A program made the position numbers and the translations under genes. Below, in pieces: positions 23,545-32,808 of a stretch of DNA of 64,000 nucleotides (positions are counted from its first letter, which is position 1; every line of letters starts with the position of its first letter). The DNA comes from JAVJUV01 sp047314965 (GTDB lineage: Bacteria; Pseudomonadota; Alphaproteobacteria; Rhodobacterales; Rhodobacteraceae): positions 1 to 64,000 of the forward strand of contig NZ_JBLBVK010000047.1 in assembly GCF_047314965.1 (NCBI RefSeq), given 5' to 3'. The notes below the pieces were generated by a model. That model saw only the letters and a program-made list of their open reading frames with translations, was not told the DNA's origin and did no database searches.

Positions 23545-23725
23545 TAGTCTCTCCCGCGATCGCTGCGCCCGCATGTCCCTTAGCGCGTTCCGTCCCGGTT
23601 GTCGCGACCGCGGTTTTCGTACCCGGAATTGGCGCCGGGCCCGCCCAGTTAACTTGCGCTTCCGGAAAAGCACGCATACTCCGGAATCTGCCGGAAAGGT
23701 CCGGATCAGCAAAGCAGGCGGCGAA

Positions 23726-24622
23726 ATGCCAAGGAAAGACAGGATCGACACGTTCGGCACGGTATCCCTTGTGCTGTTCTCCGCGCTTCTCGCCTTCAAC
23801 CAGGTCGTGATCGCCGTGGTCAACGAAGGGCTTCAGCCGGTTTTCTTTGCCGCGCTCCGCTCGGCCGGGGCGGTTCTGTGCCTCGGCGGCTGGTTCCTGC
23901 TGCGTGGCCGGCCCTTCGGGCTCCGCCGCGCGGACCTTGCCGGAGGTCTCTTGCTGGGCGGCTTTTTCGCCTTCGAATTCATCCTGCTCTTCATCGCGCT
24001 CGACCTCACGACCGTCAGCCGCGCCAGCATCAACTTCTATACGATGCCGCTCTGGCTGGCGCTGCTCGGGCACTGGCTCATCCCGGGAGAGGCGATCACG
24101 CGCACCAAGGCGCTTGGACAGCTTCTTGCCTTTGCCGGTGTTGTCATCGCGATCCTTTATCGGGGGCAGGGTGGCCAGGCCTCGCTTCTGGGTGATCTCC
24201 TTGCCCTGGTGGCGGCCATCGGATGGGCCGCCCTGGCCGTCGTGGCCAAGACCCTGCTGAAGGACGTCGCGCCGGACCGGCAGCTTCTTTGGCAGGTGAC
24301 GGTCTCTGCGCCGATCCTGTTCCTTGCGGCGCCGTTCTTCGGACCCTTCATTCGCGAACTGGAGCCGATTCATCTCTGGGGCCTCGCCTTCCAGATCGTC
24401 GTCGTGGTGACGCTGGGCTTCGCCTTCTGGCTCTGGCTCCTCTCGATTTACCCGGCTGCAAGTGTGGCGGCGTTCAGCTTTCTGTCACCGGTGTTCGGTG
24501 TGCTATTCGGCTGGGCGCTTCTGGGCGAGCACGTGGGGCTGCCGATCCTGCTTGCGCTCGTGCTTGTCGCGGCCGGGCTGATCCTGATCAACAGGCCGTC
24601 TCAAGTCCCGCAGAAGGTCTGA
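23726..24622 (+). CDS. EamA/DMT-family transporter
   Basis: A 298-residue membrane protein with ten predicted helices arranged as two EamA repeats; the second repeat has the usual SFLSPVFGVLFGWALLGE signature near its end. Members export amino acids or other metabolites; the substrate is not predictable. AGGCGG precedes the ATG. Upstream ORF extension to 23573 lacks membrane or signal features. The last 22 bases overlap the convergent selO gene. Confidence 0.88.
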   Translation: MPRKDRIDTFGTVSLVLFSALLAFNQVVIAVVNEGLQPVFFAALRSAGAVLCLGGWFLLRGRPFGLRRADLAGGLLLGGFFAFEFILLFIALDLTTVSRASINFYTMPLWLALLGHWLIPGEAITRTKALGQLLAFAGVVIAILYRGQGGQASLLGDLLALVAAIGWAALAVVAKTLLKDVAPDRQLLWQVTVSAPILFLAAPFFGPFIRELEPIHLWGLAFQIVVVVTLGFAFWLWLLSIYPAASVAAFSFLSPVFGVLFGWALLGEHVGLPILLALVLVAAGLILINRPSQVPQKV

Positions 24623-26025
24623 GGCACCACCTCGTCCTGTGTCGGAGGGGTCATCAGATCGGCATAGGGTCCGGGATCGGCAAATGGAGTGGCAAGGGCG
24701 GCGTTCAGGCGGTGAAACGGTCCATAATCGCCTGCCACACCGGCCTGGATCGCCTGTTCGATCCGGTGCGTGCGCGGGATTAACCCCGGATTAACCTGTC
24801 GCATGGCGTCCAGCCGATCTTCCGGGCTGGACTCTTCCGCGGACAGACGGTCGCGCCACTCCCGTTCCCAAGCATCGAAAGCGTTCCGGTCCATGAACTG
24901 GTCCCGTGCGCCGGGTGTTCCCAACGCCCTGAAACTATTTGTGAAATCAGCCTGCCCATTCGCCATTGCGTCCAGCAGGCGATGGATAAGGGCCTCGTCA
25001 CCCTCGGCTTCGGTTTGAAGGCCGATCTTGGCCCGGAAAACCCGCAGCCATTCGGCTCGAAACAGTTCGGGGAACCGATCGATCGCAGCCTGCGCCGGCT
25101 CGACCTCGCCGATCAGCGGCAACAGGGCCGACGCCAGTTGCGCAAGGTTCCACATCGCCACATCCGGCTGCCGACCGAAAGCATACCGTCCATGATGATC
25201 AATGGACGAAAAGACCCGCATCGGGTGATAGACATCCATGAACGCGCAGGGCCCATAGTCGATCGTCTCACCCGAGATCGTCATGTTGTCGGTATTCATC
25301 ACGCCGTGAATGAACCCCAGGCCCATCCATTGCGCGATCAGCCCGGCCTGCCGCGCAATCACACCCTCCAGTAGCCCGAGCGCCCCGTTTGCGCCGGGAT
25401 CGTGCCGCTCGATGGCATGGCCGGTCAGCGCCTTCAGCGCATCGGTATCCTGCCGCGCGGCGAAGAACTGGAAAGTCCCGACCCTGATATGGCTGGACGC
25501 GATCCGCGTGAACACGGCCCCCGGCAGCGGACCTTCCCGCAACACGATATCGCCTGTGGTGACAGCGGCCAGTGCACGGGTCGTGGGCACGCCGAGAGCA
25601 GCCATCGCCTCGGACACGATATATTCCCGCATGACGGGCCCGAGCCACGCGCGCCCGTCTCCCATCCGCGAATAGGGGGTGGGCCCCGAACCTTTCAATT
25701 GCACGTCGAACCGAGCGCCTTCCGGCGTCACGACCTCGCCCAGAAGGATCGCGCGGCCATCTCCCAGTTGGGGCGACCAGCCGCCAAACTGGTGCCCGGC
25801 GTAAACCTGCGCCAGCGGCTCCGCGCCGCCGGGAATGGCATTGCCTGCCAGCGCCGCCACACCCGCTTCCGAGGCAAGTGCGTCCGGGTCAAGGCCCAGC
25901 GTCAAGGCGAGGCTCTGGTTTAAAGCGACCAGTGCCGGCGCGCGCACAGGGGTTGGCGCCAGCTTCGTATAAAAGCGGTCCGGCAGCCGGGCATAGGAAT
26001 TGTCGAAAGGCAGATCGAGGCTCAT
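24601..26025 (-). CDS. selO: protein adenylyltransferase SelO
   Basis: A 474-residue pseudokinase-fold enzyme that AMPylates protein substrates, with roles in redox stress in other bacteria. Family landmarks are YAGHQFGGWSPQLGDGRA, VQLKGSGPTPYSR, then MREYIVSEAMAALG and the catalytic MNTDNMTISGETIDYGPCAF (metal-binding Asn and Asp). The C-terminal Cys-x-T end expected of selenoprotein-derived members is present as the last residues (TFCGT). It converges with the EamA gene. Confidence 0.93.
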   Translation of the reverse strand: MSLDLPFDNSYARLPDRFYTKLAPTPVRAPALVALNQSLALTLGLDPDALASEAGVAALAGNAIPGGAEPLAQVYAGHQFGGWSPQLGDGRAILLGEVVTPEGARFDVQLKGSGPTPYSRMGDGRAWLGPVMREYIVSEAMAALGVPTTRALAAVTTGDIVLREGPLPGAVFTRIASSHIRVGTFQFFAARQDTDALKALTGHAIERHDPGANGALGLLEGVIARQAGLIAQWMGLGFIHGVMNTDNMTISGETIDYGPCAFMDVYHPMRVFSSIDHHGRYAFGRQPDVAMWNLAQLASALLPLIGEVEPAQAAIDRFPELFRAEWLRVFRAKIGLQTEAEGDEALIHRLLDAMANGQADFTNSFRALGTPGARDQFMDRNAFDAWEREWRDRLSAEESSPEDRLDAMRQVNPGLIPRTHRIEQAIQAGVAGDYGPFHRLNAALATPFADPGPYADLMTPPTQDEVVPQTFCGT

Positions 26026-26051
26026 GACGCTTATCTAGGAGTCCACCGCGC

Positions 26052-26495
26052 TTATGCCACCCATGTCATCAGCGCGAAGTCCCTGCGCCGGAAACCTGCC
26101 CGCCGATACAGCCGCTCGGCAGGGTTGTTCTCGGCCATTTCAAGGTGCATGGCCCTGAGGCCGCTTTCCTTCAATGTTTTCAGAAGCAAATGCAACGCTT
26201 CCGTGCCCATTCCCCGGCCGCGCACCTTCTCGCGAACCCATATCTCGTCGATGAAGCCGTCCATACCTCCCAGCTCGATGGACCAGCCGAACGAGACCGC
26301 GACATAGCCCACCGGAGACATTTTGGGCCCGATGAACCAGACGGCACCATGGGGCGAACCTTCGAGCAGGGGCTCAAGCGCCGCGCGCCGATGCTCGTCC
26401 GAGACGTCGATCCCTTCAGCCTCGTGATAGGCTTGTACCATCGGCATCAGGCGGTCGAGGTCCTGCGGTGCAGCAAGATGCAATACGTGGCTCAT
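26052..26495 (-). CDS. GNAT family N-acetyltransferase
   Basis: A 147-residue acetyltransferase. The acetyl-CoA loop reads VREKVRGRGMGTEALH (the R/Q-x2-G-x-G/A pattern), preceded by DEIWV, with a C-terminal NPAERLYRRAGF. The substrate is unknown. The start overlaps the stop of the nucleoside hydrolase gene by four bases, so the two are translationally coupled. Confidence 0.88.
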   Translation of the reverse strand: MSHVLHLAAPQDLDRLMPMVQAYHEAEGIDVSDEHRRAALEPLLEGSPHGAVWFIGPKMSPVGYVAVSFGWSIELGGMDGFIDEIWVREKVRGRGMGTEALHLLLKTLKESGLRAMHLEMAENNPAERLYRRAGFRRRDFALMTWVA

Positions 26496-27436
26496 CCCAA
26501 CCTCGCCAGTCTTTCCGTGAGCAGGGCATAGAAACGATCTGCGTCGAGGTGCCCGATGAAAGTCGCGTTCGCCGGACGCAGGCTGACCCGCCACCAGTCG
26601 GCGACCGTCATGCCAAGTGTCAGGTCCGAGACCGTCTCGATCTCGACGTTGATGTGCCGTCCCGAGAAAATCTCCGGCTCCAGCAGGTAGGCGATAGTGC
26701 AGGGGTCGTGGAGCGGAGCACCTTCCGAGCCGTATTTCTCCTTGTCGAAGCGCTCGAAAAAGTCGGTCCACTCCCCAACCATGCGCCCCACTTCGGTTCC
26801 CATCGAACGAAAGGCATCGACCCGAGGACGCGTCGTCAGCGCCTTGTGGGTGACATCCAGCGGCATCACAGTCAGTTTGATGCCGGATTTGAACACGATT
26901 TCAGCGGCTTCCGGATCGACGTAAATGTTGAATTCGGCTGCGGGCGTGATGTTGCCCACTTCGAAATACGCACCCCCCATCAGCACGATCTCGGCCACGC
27001 GCCCGACGATGTCGGGGGCTTTTTGAAACGCCGTGGCGATATTGGTCAAAGGTCCCACCGGGACCAGTGTGACACTGCCGGAGGGTTCGCGCCGAAGAGT
27101 CTCGATGATGAAATCGACGCCATGTCGGTCCTGAAGGGGCATCGTCGGATCGGCCAGTTGGGGGCCGTCCAACCCCGTCTTTCCGTGCACGTGCTCGGCC
27201 GTGACCAGTTTCCGGGTCATCGGCCTGTCGCAACCGGCAAAGACCGGGACGTGGGTCTTTCGTGCCAGTTCACAGACGATCCGCGCATTTTTCTGCGTCA
27301 GGGCCAGTGGCACGTTCCCGGCCACGGCGACGATTCCGAGAACGTCCAGTTCCTCGGGCGAAGCCAGCGCCAGCAGGATCGCTACGGCATCATCCTGTCC
27401 GGGATCCGTGTCGATGATGATTTTGCGCGCTGCCAT
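26492..27436 (-). CDS. nucleoside hydrolase
   Basis: A 314-residue enzyme that splits ribonucleosides to base and ribose. The calcium-binding N-terminal motif IIIDTDPGQDDAVAI is intact. VPVGPLTNIA, LMGGAY and the AEFNIYVDPEAAE segment are typical of the inosine-uridine-preferring family. The general-acid region near the C-terminus contains HDPCTIAYLL. Specificity (pyrimidine versus inosine type) is not clear. It is the first gene of a two-gene unit with the acetyltransferase. Confidence 0.9.
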   Translation of the reverse strand: MAARKIIIDTDPGQDDAVAILLALASPEELDVLGIVAVAGNVPLALTQKNARIVCELARKTHVPVFAGCDRPMTRKLVTAEHVHGKTGLDGPQLADPTMPLQDRHGVDFIIETLRREPSGSVTLVPVGPLTNIATAFQKAPDIVGRVAEIVLMGGAYFEVGNITPAAEFNIYVDPEAAEIVFKSGIKLTVMPLDVTHKALTTRPRVDAFRSMGTEVGRMVGEWTDFFERFDKEKYGSEGAPLHDPCTIAYLLEPEIFSGRHINVEIETVSDLTLGMTVADWWRVSLRPANATFIGHLDADRFYALLTERLARLG

Positions 27437-27513
27437 GCCTTGCTCCCTTCGAGAGTGCGACGATGCCCAAGGGCGCGGGGCTTGTCCAGCGCCGGCTGAG
27501 ATGGGTCGGCTGA

Positions 27514-27549
27514 TAAGCGAACGCGCGCCCCGTGATGGCGGAGCGCGCG
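27514..27549 (-). terminator. GC-rich hairpin after the iron-binding protein gene
   Basis: Arms 27522-27528 and 27543-27549 (CGCGCGC / GCGCGCG) with a 14-base loop, lying 29 bases past the stop of the minus-strand gene. The tail is only TTATC, so intrinsic termination would be weak. Confidence 0.35.
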
Positions 27550-27577
27550 CTTGTCAGGCCGATCTTTGAGGGGTCAG

Positions 27578-28600
27578 TCAGCCGTCGGTTCCGGTCGCAC
27601 CGTCAAAATCGACGCGCTCGACCATCTTCAGGGCTTCCGGGCGCTGATCCGCTATGGCAGTCAGGCTTGTTGCATCCGGTACGAAGTCACCCCAGCTTGC
27701 GACCCGTTCGCTTGTCGCCGCGTCGGGATGTACGGGGTATTCATCCACTTCGGCGGCATAAATGGCCTGCGCTTCGGGCGAAACCAGGAACTCCATGAAG
27801 GCCAGCGCCTGTTCACGATTCGGAGCCGAGGCGGTCATCGCCACGCCCGAGACGTTCACATGGGTGCCAGAGCCATCGGCGAAGGTCGGGAACTCGATGC
27901 GGACGGCATTGGCCCAGTCCTGTTGTTCGGGGTCGTCCAGCATCGCGCCCATGTAATAGGTATTACCCAGAGAGATATCGCATTCCCCGGCCCAGATCGC
28001 CTTGACCTGTGCGCGGTCATTGCCCTCCGGCTGACGCGCAAGGTTCGCCTTGACGCCCTCCAGCCAGGTTTCCGTGGCCTCGACGCCGTTGTGAGCAATC
28101 ATCGCGCCGACAAGGCCCAGAGTGTAGACATGGGTGCCCGAGCGGGTGCAGATGCGTCCTTTCCACTTGGGGTCGGCGAGGTCTTCGTAGGTTGTCACCT
28201 CGCCCTCGGCGACGCGATCCTTCGAAGCGTAAACGATGCGTGCGCGTGTCGTCAGGCCGAACCACTGGTCATCGATGTCACGCAGGGACGCGGGAATCGC
28301 CGCATCCAGAACCGCGCTCTCCACCGCCTGCGTCACACCGGCCTCCTTGGCTTCGGTAAGGCGCGAGATGTCGACGGTCAGGATGATGTCCGCAGGGGAC
28401 CGCCGGCCTTCCGCCTTCAGGCGTTCGACCAGACCCTTTTCGACGAACGCTACATTGGTCTGAATGCCTGTCTCGGCTGTGAATGCATCCAGGAGCGGTT
28501 GAATGAGTTCAGGCTGTCGATAGGAATAAATGTTGACCTCGTCGGCAAAGGCCGGAGCCGCGACGGCGGCTGCTGCGAGAGCGAATAACGTTGTGCGCAT
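27578..28600 (-). CDS. Fe(3+) ABC transporter substrate-binding protein
   Basis: A 340-residue periplasmic protein with signal peptide ending AFADEV. The start of the mature chain (VNIYSYRQPELIQPLLDAF) and the later DWFGLTTRARIVY-like segment and NTYYMG match the FbpA/FutA class, where paired Tyr bind ferric iron. AAGGAG sits seven bases before the ATG. No permease or ATPase gene is adjacent: neighbours are a nucleoside hydrolase and thpR. It must work with a transporter encoded elsewhere. A palindrome overlies its promoter region. Confidence 0.88.
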   Translation of the reverse strand: MRTTLFALAAAAVAAPAFADEVNIYSYRQPELIQPLLDAFTAETGIQTNVAFVEKGLVERLKAEGRRSPADIILTVDISRLTEAKEAGVTQAVESAVLDAAIPASLRDIDDQWFGLTTRARIVYASKDRVAEGEVTTYEDLADPKWKGRICTRSGTHVYTLGLVGAMIAHNGVEATETWLEGVKANLARQPEGNDRAQVKAIWAGECDISLGNTYYMGAMLDDPEQQDWANAVRIEFPTFADGSGTHVNVSGVAMTASAPNREQALAFMEFLVSPEAQAIYAAEVDEYPVHPDAATSERVASWGDFVPDATSLTAIADQRPEALKMVERVDFDGATGTDG

Positions 28601-28646
28601 CGAACACTCCTTGTTGCGTTTGCCCGACTTAAACCTGAGTCTTTTT

Positions 28647-28664
28647 GTCGGGTCAATACCTGAC
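28647..28664. promoter_or_regulatory. imperfect palindrome at the iron-binding protein promoter
   Basis: GTCGGGT-CAAT-ACCTGAC, seven-base arms with one mismatch. On the minus strand it covers TTGACC, a plausible -35 box, about 50 bases before the start codon. A site there would block RNA polymerase, as expected for iron-responsive repression. I do not assign it to a named regulator. Confidence 0.4.
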
Positions 28665-28685
28665 AATATTACTTGGTTTAATTTT

Positions 28686-29234
28686 TCAGCCTTCCTGGAA
28701 ATATTCTGCGAGAACGAAATGGGAAGCTCCATTTTTTGACAAGCGGGACTCGAAAAGTGCAAAACGATCAACGCTATAGGGGATGGCCTCAAAGCGGGCG
28801 AACCTGTCGATCCAACCCTGAATCTTTTCATGCCCTCTCTGATCGAGGTGTTTATGAAGTCGAAAGATGGTGACATGAGGTCTGAAGCGCCGGCGTTCCA
28901 GTTCGATGCCGACCATTCGGACAGTGTGTGCAATCCGGGCTTGCAGCGCAACGAGAGTATCTCCGCCGTCTGCGTTCACCGCGATCGCACCGGGCTGCTT
29001 GCCGCCAAGCAACGATATTCCGGATAAACGGATTTCAAAGGGATCGAAGCGGATTTCACCCAAATCCTCCGCAAGGCTCCGCAACATCGCTTCGGGCTGA
29101 TTATCCAGAAAGGCGAGTGTCAGGTGAAGATTCTCCGGCTCCACTGCGCGGGCGATCGGCAAGCCAGTCTGGAGTGACTGCAGTCCCCGGACCGCGTGTT
29201 CCGGTAGGGGCAGACCTATGAAACTACGTATCAT
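28686..29234 (-). CDS. thpR: RNA 2',3'-cyclic phosphodiesterase
   Basis: A 182-residue 2H phosphoesterase (LigT/ThpR). The two H-x-T/S motifs are ENLHLTLAFL and RPHVTIFRL. The enzyme opens 2',3'-cyclic phosphates on RNA ends. The start overlaps the mazG stop by four bases, so it is coupled to mazG. Confidence 0.9.
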   Translation of the reverse strand: MIRSFIGLPLPEHAVRGLQSLQTGLPIARAVEPENLHLTLAFLDNQPEAMLRSLAEDLGEIRFDPFEIRLSGISLLGGKQPGAIAVNADGGDTLVALQARIAHTVRMVGIELERRRFRPHVTIFRLHKHLDQRGHEKIQGWIDRFARFEAIPYSVDRFALFESRLSKNGASHFVLAEYFQEG

Positions 29235-30046
29235 GCGCCTCGCTCGGCACGTTTGGCATCATTCCAAAGTGCATCCATTTCTTCGAGAGTTGCCTGCTCC
29301 GGCCGCCGCCCCTCGGTCGCCAGCGCGTTCTCCACTGAGCGGAATCGCCGTGTGAACTTGGCGTTTGCATCGCGCAGGGCTGTTTCCGGATCGATATCCA
29401 GGTGGCGTGCGAGGTTGGCCATGACAAACATCAGGTCGCCGAATTCTTCGTGCAGATGTGCTTTGTCGCCCTTGTCCCGCGCTTCGACCAGTTCAGCGGT
29501 TTCCTCGGTGATCTTATCCAGTACCGCGCCGGCATCCGGCCAGTCGAATCCCACTCGGGCGGCCCGTTTCTGCAGTTTGACCGCCCGCATCAATGCCGGC
29601 AGCCCCAGAGCGACGTCGTCCAGAACACCGCCGGCATCGCGCCGGGCCCGCTCCGCCGCCTTCACTGTTTCCCAGTCGCGTGTCTGTTGTTCCGCACTTT
29701 TTTCACGGCTTTCGTCGCCGAAAATGTGCGGGTGACGATCGATCATCTTCGAAGTCACCATGCGCGCTATGCTGTTGAAATCGAAATGCCCCGCCTCGGC
29801 CCCCATCTGACCATGATAGACGACCTGCAACAGCAGGTCTCCCAGTTCGCTTTCCAACTCGCCCCACGCCTCGCGTTCGATCGCATCGGCCACCTCGTAG
29901 GCCTCTTCGATCGAGTAGGGCGCGATCGAGCGGAAATCCTGTTCGATATCCCAGGGGCAGCCGGTTTCCGGGTCGCGCAGGCGACGCATAAGCTCCAAAA
30001 GCCGCGGGATGCCGTCGGTCACGTCGTAGATCGGGTCGCGTGTCAT
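29231..30046 (-). CDS. mazG: nucleoside triphosphate pyrophosphohydrolase
   Basis: A 271-residue protein with two tandem MazG domains, as in E. coli. Domain 1 has DIEQDFRSIAPYSIEEAYEV and ELGDLLLQVVYH; domain 2 has KITEETAELVEA and EEFGDLMFVMANLARH. These supply the E-x2-E and E-x2-D metal ligands. It hydrolyses NTPs to NMPs and pyrophosphate, clearing damaged nucleotides. It heads the mazG-thpR unit and diverges from the amidohydrolase gene. Confidence 0.95.
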   Translation of the reverse strand: MTRDPIYDVTDGIPRLLELMRRLRDPETGCPWDIEQDFRSIAPYSIEEAYEVADAIEREAWGELESELGDLLLQVVYHGQMGAEAGHFDFNSIARMVTSKMIDRHPHIFGDESREKSAEQQTRDWETVKAAERARRDAGGVLDDVALGLPALMRAVKLQKRAARVGFDWPDAGAVLDKITEETAELVEARDKGDKAHLHEEFGDLMFVMANLARHLDIDPETALRDANAKFTRRFRSVENALATEGRRPEQATLEEMDALWNDAKRAERGA

Positions 30047-30109
30047 TGCATTCTTCCGGTTGCTCTGAAACCGTGCTCAGAGGTTTCACGAAGTGGCAAA
30101 GGAGTCCAC

Positions 30110-31270
30110 ATGCCCGTCCTCAATCGTATCGCCGGATACTCGGATGACATGAAGGAATGGCGCCGCTGGATTCATCAGCATCCCGAGGTCGGTCTTGATT
30201 GCCACCAGACGGCTGCCTTCGTGGTTAGCAAACTGCGGGAGTTCGGTATCGAGGAGATCCACGAGGGAATTGCGAGGACCGGCGTGGTCGCGATCATTCA
30301 CGGCCAGGGAGACGGGCCAACGATCGGTCTGCGGGCAGATATGGACGCCTTGCCCATGACCGAGGAAACAGGGCTGAGCTATGCGAGTAAGCTGCCCGGG
30401 CGGATGCATGCCTGCGGCCATGACGGGCACACGGCGATGTTGCTTGGGGCTGCGCGCTATCTGGCGGAAACGCGCCGTTTCCGCGGTCGCGTGGCCCTGA
30501 TCTTTCAGCCTGATGAAGAAGGTGATGGCGGTGGACGTGTCATGGTCGAAGAAGGCATCATGGAACGCTTCGAGATTTCGAGAGTCTTTGCCGTCCACAA
30601 CAGTCCCGAAGCCCCATTTGGTCATTTCTCTTTTTGCCCGGGGGCAATGTTGGCGGCGTCCGACGAGTTTGATGTCACCGTATCCGGCGTCGGCGGTCAT
30701 GCTGCGGCGCCGGAACAGGCCGCAGACCCCATTCCGGCAGCTTTGGCCATGGTCTCGGCATTTCAGACGATCGTGAGCCGCAACCACAGCGCCTATGACC
30801 GACTTGTCATTTCGGTGACGACGATTCACGCGGGCACGGCGTCGAATATCATTCCGTCGACCTGCACTTTCGGGGGCACCGTCAGAAGTTTCGACAAGAG
30901 CGTGCAGGCGATGGTGATCCGACGGATGGAAGAGATCATCTCAGGCACCGCGGCGGCTTACGGATTGAAAGCCGAACTGGACTTCAGAAAGGGGTATCCG
31001 GCGACAGTGAACGACACCCGAGAAGCCGCCTTCGCCGCTGAAGTCGCCCGTGATGTGGTGGGACCTGACGCAGTAACCGAAGATGCACTGCCGGAAATGT
31101 ATGCAGAGGACTTCGCATACATGCTCGACGCGTGCCCAGGTGCGTATTTGAACCTGGGTCAGGGGCCGACTGCGGCCTGCCACCACCCGGAGTTCGACTT
31201 CAATGACGAGATCGCCCCGATAGGAGCCAGTTTCTTTGCCCGTCTGGTCGAACGCGCGCAGCCGGTGTAA
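30110..31270 (+). CDS. M20-family amidohydrolase (aminoacylase/hippuricase type)
   Basis: A 386-residue metallohydrolase that cleaves N-acyl amino acids. RADMDALPMTEETG and MHACGHDGHTAMLLG hold the metal-binding Cys and His residues of the M20D subgroup. FQPDEEGDGGG has the catalytic Glu, and AEDFAYMLDACPGAY the distal His/Glu region. AAAGGAG lies at good spacing before the ATG. The agmatinase-like gene follows after 32 bases in the same direction, so the pair may work on N-acylated or guanidino compounds; that link is inference. Confidence 0.9.
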   Translation: MPVLNRIAGYSDDMKEWRRWIHQHPEVGLDCHQTAAFVVSKLREFGIEEIHEGIARTGVVAIIHGQGDGPTIGLRADMDALPMTEETGLSYASKLPGRMHACGHDGHTAMLLGAARYLAETRRFRGRVALIFQPDEEGDGGGRVMVEEGIMERFEISRVFAVHNSPEAPFGHFSFCPGAMLAASDEFDVTVSGVGGHAAAPEQAADPIPAALAMVSAFQTIVSRNHSAYDRLVISVTTIHAGTASNIIPSTCTFGGTVRSFDKSVQAMVIRRMEEIISGTAAAYGLKAELDFRKGYPATVNDTREAAFAAEVARDVVGPDAVTEDALPEMYAEDFAYMLDACPGAYLNLGQGPTAACHHPEFDFNDEIAPIGASFFARLVERAQPV

Positions 31271-31302
31271 GCCCAGCGGAAAGGCGGGAATAGGAGGATT
31301 CC

Positions 31303-32262
31303 ATGGGTCTTGAAGACGCTGCGAACGAAGTCGATACGGCCATCACCCGCGACAATCCAAAAGGCCTGTCCTATGAGAATGTCTTCAGCGGCGTCCCGTC
31401 CTTTCTTCGTCGAAAACTGACGAAATCTCTCGAAGGGATCGATATCGCTGTCACCGGAATTCCTTTCGACCAGGCCGTGACACATCGGTCTGGTGCCCGT
31501 TTCGGGCCGCGGGCACTGCGGGAGGCGTCGACGCTGATGGCGGGCGATCCGCCCTATGGCTGGGGATTCAGCCCGCTGGAGGAATTTGCCATCGCGGATA
31601 CAGGCGACATGTCATTCGATTATGCCAAAGTTTCCGAGGTCCCCGGACGTATCGAGGCTCACATCGGTTCCTTGATGGATGGTGGAGCAGCCTGCCTGAC
31701 GCTCGGGGGAGATCATTCTATTACGCTCCCCGTCCTTCGCGCTCATGCGGCCCGCCATGGGCCGCTGGCTCTCTTACAGTTCGATGCCCATTCCGACACT
31801 TGGGTGGATAATGATCCAACCCGCGTGGATCATGGCACGATCATATACAAGGCGGTCAAGGAAGGTCTGATCGACGTGGAGCATTCGGTGCAGATTGGTA
31901 TCCGGGTCGAGAATGAACCCACCCTTGGGATCGAGAGGATCGACGCCCGCAGCGTCCATCGCGAAGGACCGGACAGGATATCCGAGCGGATTCGGGCACG
32001 TTTGGGGGATCGCAAGACTTATCTGACATTCGACATCGATGCCTTCGATCCGTCCTGTGCTCCGGGCACTGGGACACCGGTCTGGGAGGGGCTGACCTCG
32101 TCCGAAGTGGCTCCAATCCTACGGTCTTTGGCCGGCGTAAATCTCGTTGGCATGGATGTGGTCGAAGTCGCTCCGCCGTTCGATCACGCCAACATGACGT
32201 CGATCATGGGAGCGCATGTCGCCTATGAGCTTATCAGCCTTTGGTGCTGGACGCGTCGCTGA
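31303..32262 (+). CDS. speB: agmatinase / ureohydrolase family
   Basis: A 319-residue manganese ureohydrolase. The metal site is complete: LTLGGDHSITLP, LQFDAHSDTW and LTFDIDAFDPSCAPGTGTP. The family splits guanidino compounds to urea and an amine. Agmatine is the usual assignment for this length and for the DAHxD/FDIDxxDP pattern, but guanidinobutyrate and related substrates are used by close relatives, so specificity is not certain. TAGGAGG sits before the ATG. Confidence 0.85.
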   Translation: MGLEDAANEVDTAITRDNPKGLSYENVFSGVPSFLRRKLTKSLEGIDIAVTGIPFDQAVTHRSGARFGPRALREASTLMAGDPPYGWGFSPLEEFAIADTGDMSFDYAKVSEVPGRIEAHIGSLMDGGAACLTLGGDHSITLPVLRAHAARHGPLALLQFDAHSDTWVDNDPTRVDHGTIIYKAVKEGLIDVEHSVQIGIRVENEPTLGIERIDARSVHREGPDRISERIRARLGDRKTYLTFDIDAFDPSCAPGTGTPVWEGLTSSEVAPILRSLAGVNLVGMDVVEVAPPFDHANMTSIMGAHVAYELISLWCWTRR

Positions 32263-32355
32263 AAATCACTAAATGCTTCGTAATGTATTGGAAAGCGGGA
32301 TGTATTACCTTCCCTGAGGCAAGATAGGGTAACATTCGGATCATTTGGTAAGGCG

Positions 32356-32808
32356 ATGAAAACAGTAATTTTTCTTTTCTTGGCGCTGATTGCCATCGGA
32401 CTATTCTGGATACGTTTCGCGCCTATTGACCGGGATCGCTGGCACGTCGATCCCGCGGATGCTGGGAACCCGGAAAGGTCCGGCGTACGGTTTATTGGTC
32501 GCGATGCGCCGCGTTATCCTGCCGATCCCGAAACCGTTCTTTCGACCTTCGACGAGATTGCGACGGCGGAGCCGCGTACACGGTTGCTCGAAGGAGACAT
32601 CGACGAAGGGATGCTGACATATGTCACGCGCAGCCGTGTCTTCGGTTTCGCAGACTTCATCACGGTAAAGGCCGTGAGCGAAGGGGATGTGACAAAGCTT
32701 TCGGTAATCTCAAGAGCGCGGGTCGGCACCCGTGGATACGATTGGGGCGTCAATGCCGAGCGTCTCGACCGATGGTTGCAGGACATGCGACTGCGGCTTG
32801 GAGAGTGA
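32356..32808 (+). CDS. DUF1499 family protein
   Basis: A 150-residue protein with one N-terminal membrane helix (FLFLALIAIGLFWIRF). The DUF1499 region reads RLLEGDIDEGMLTYVTRSRV, then FADFITVKAV and SRARVGTRGYDWGVNAERL. Function is unknown. Its last 99 bases overlap, antisense, the 3' end of the following minus-strand gene. Confidence 0.8.
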   Translation: MKTVIFLFLALIAIGLFWIRFAPIDRDRWHVDPADAGNPERSGVRFIGRDAPRYPADPETVLSTFDEIATAEPRTRLLEGDIDEGMLTYVTRSRVFGFADFITVKAVSEGDVTKLSVISRARVGTRGYDWGVNAERLDRWLQDMRLRLGE

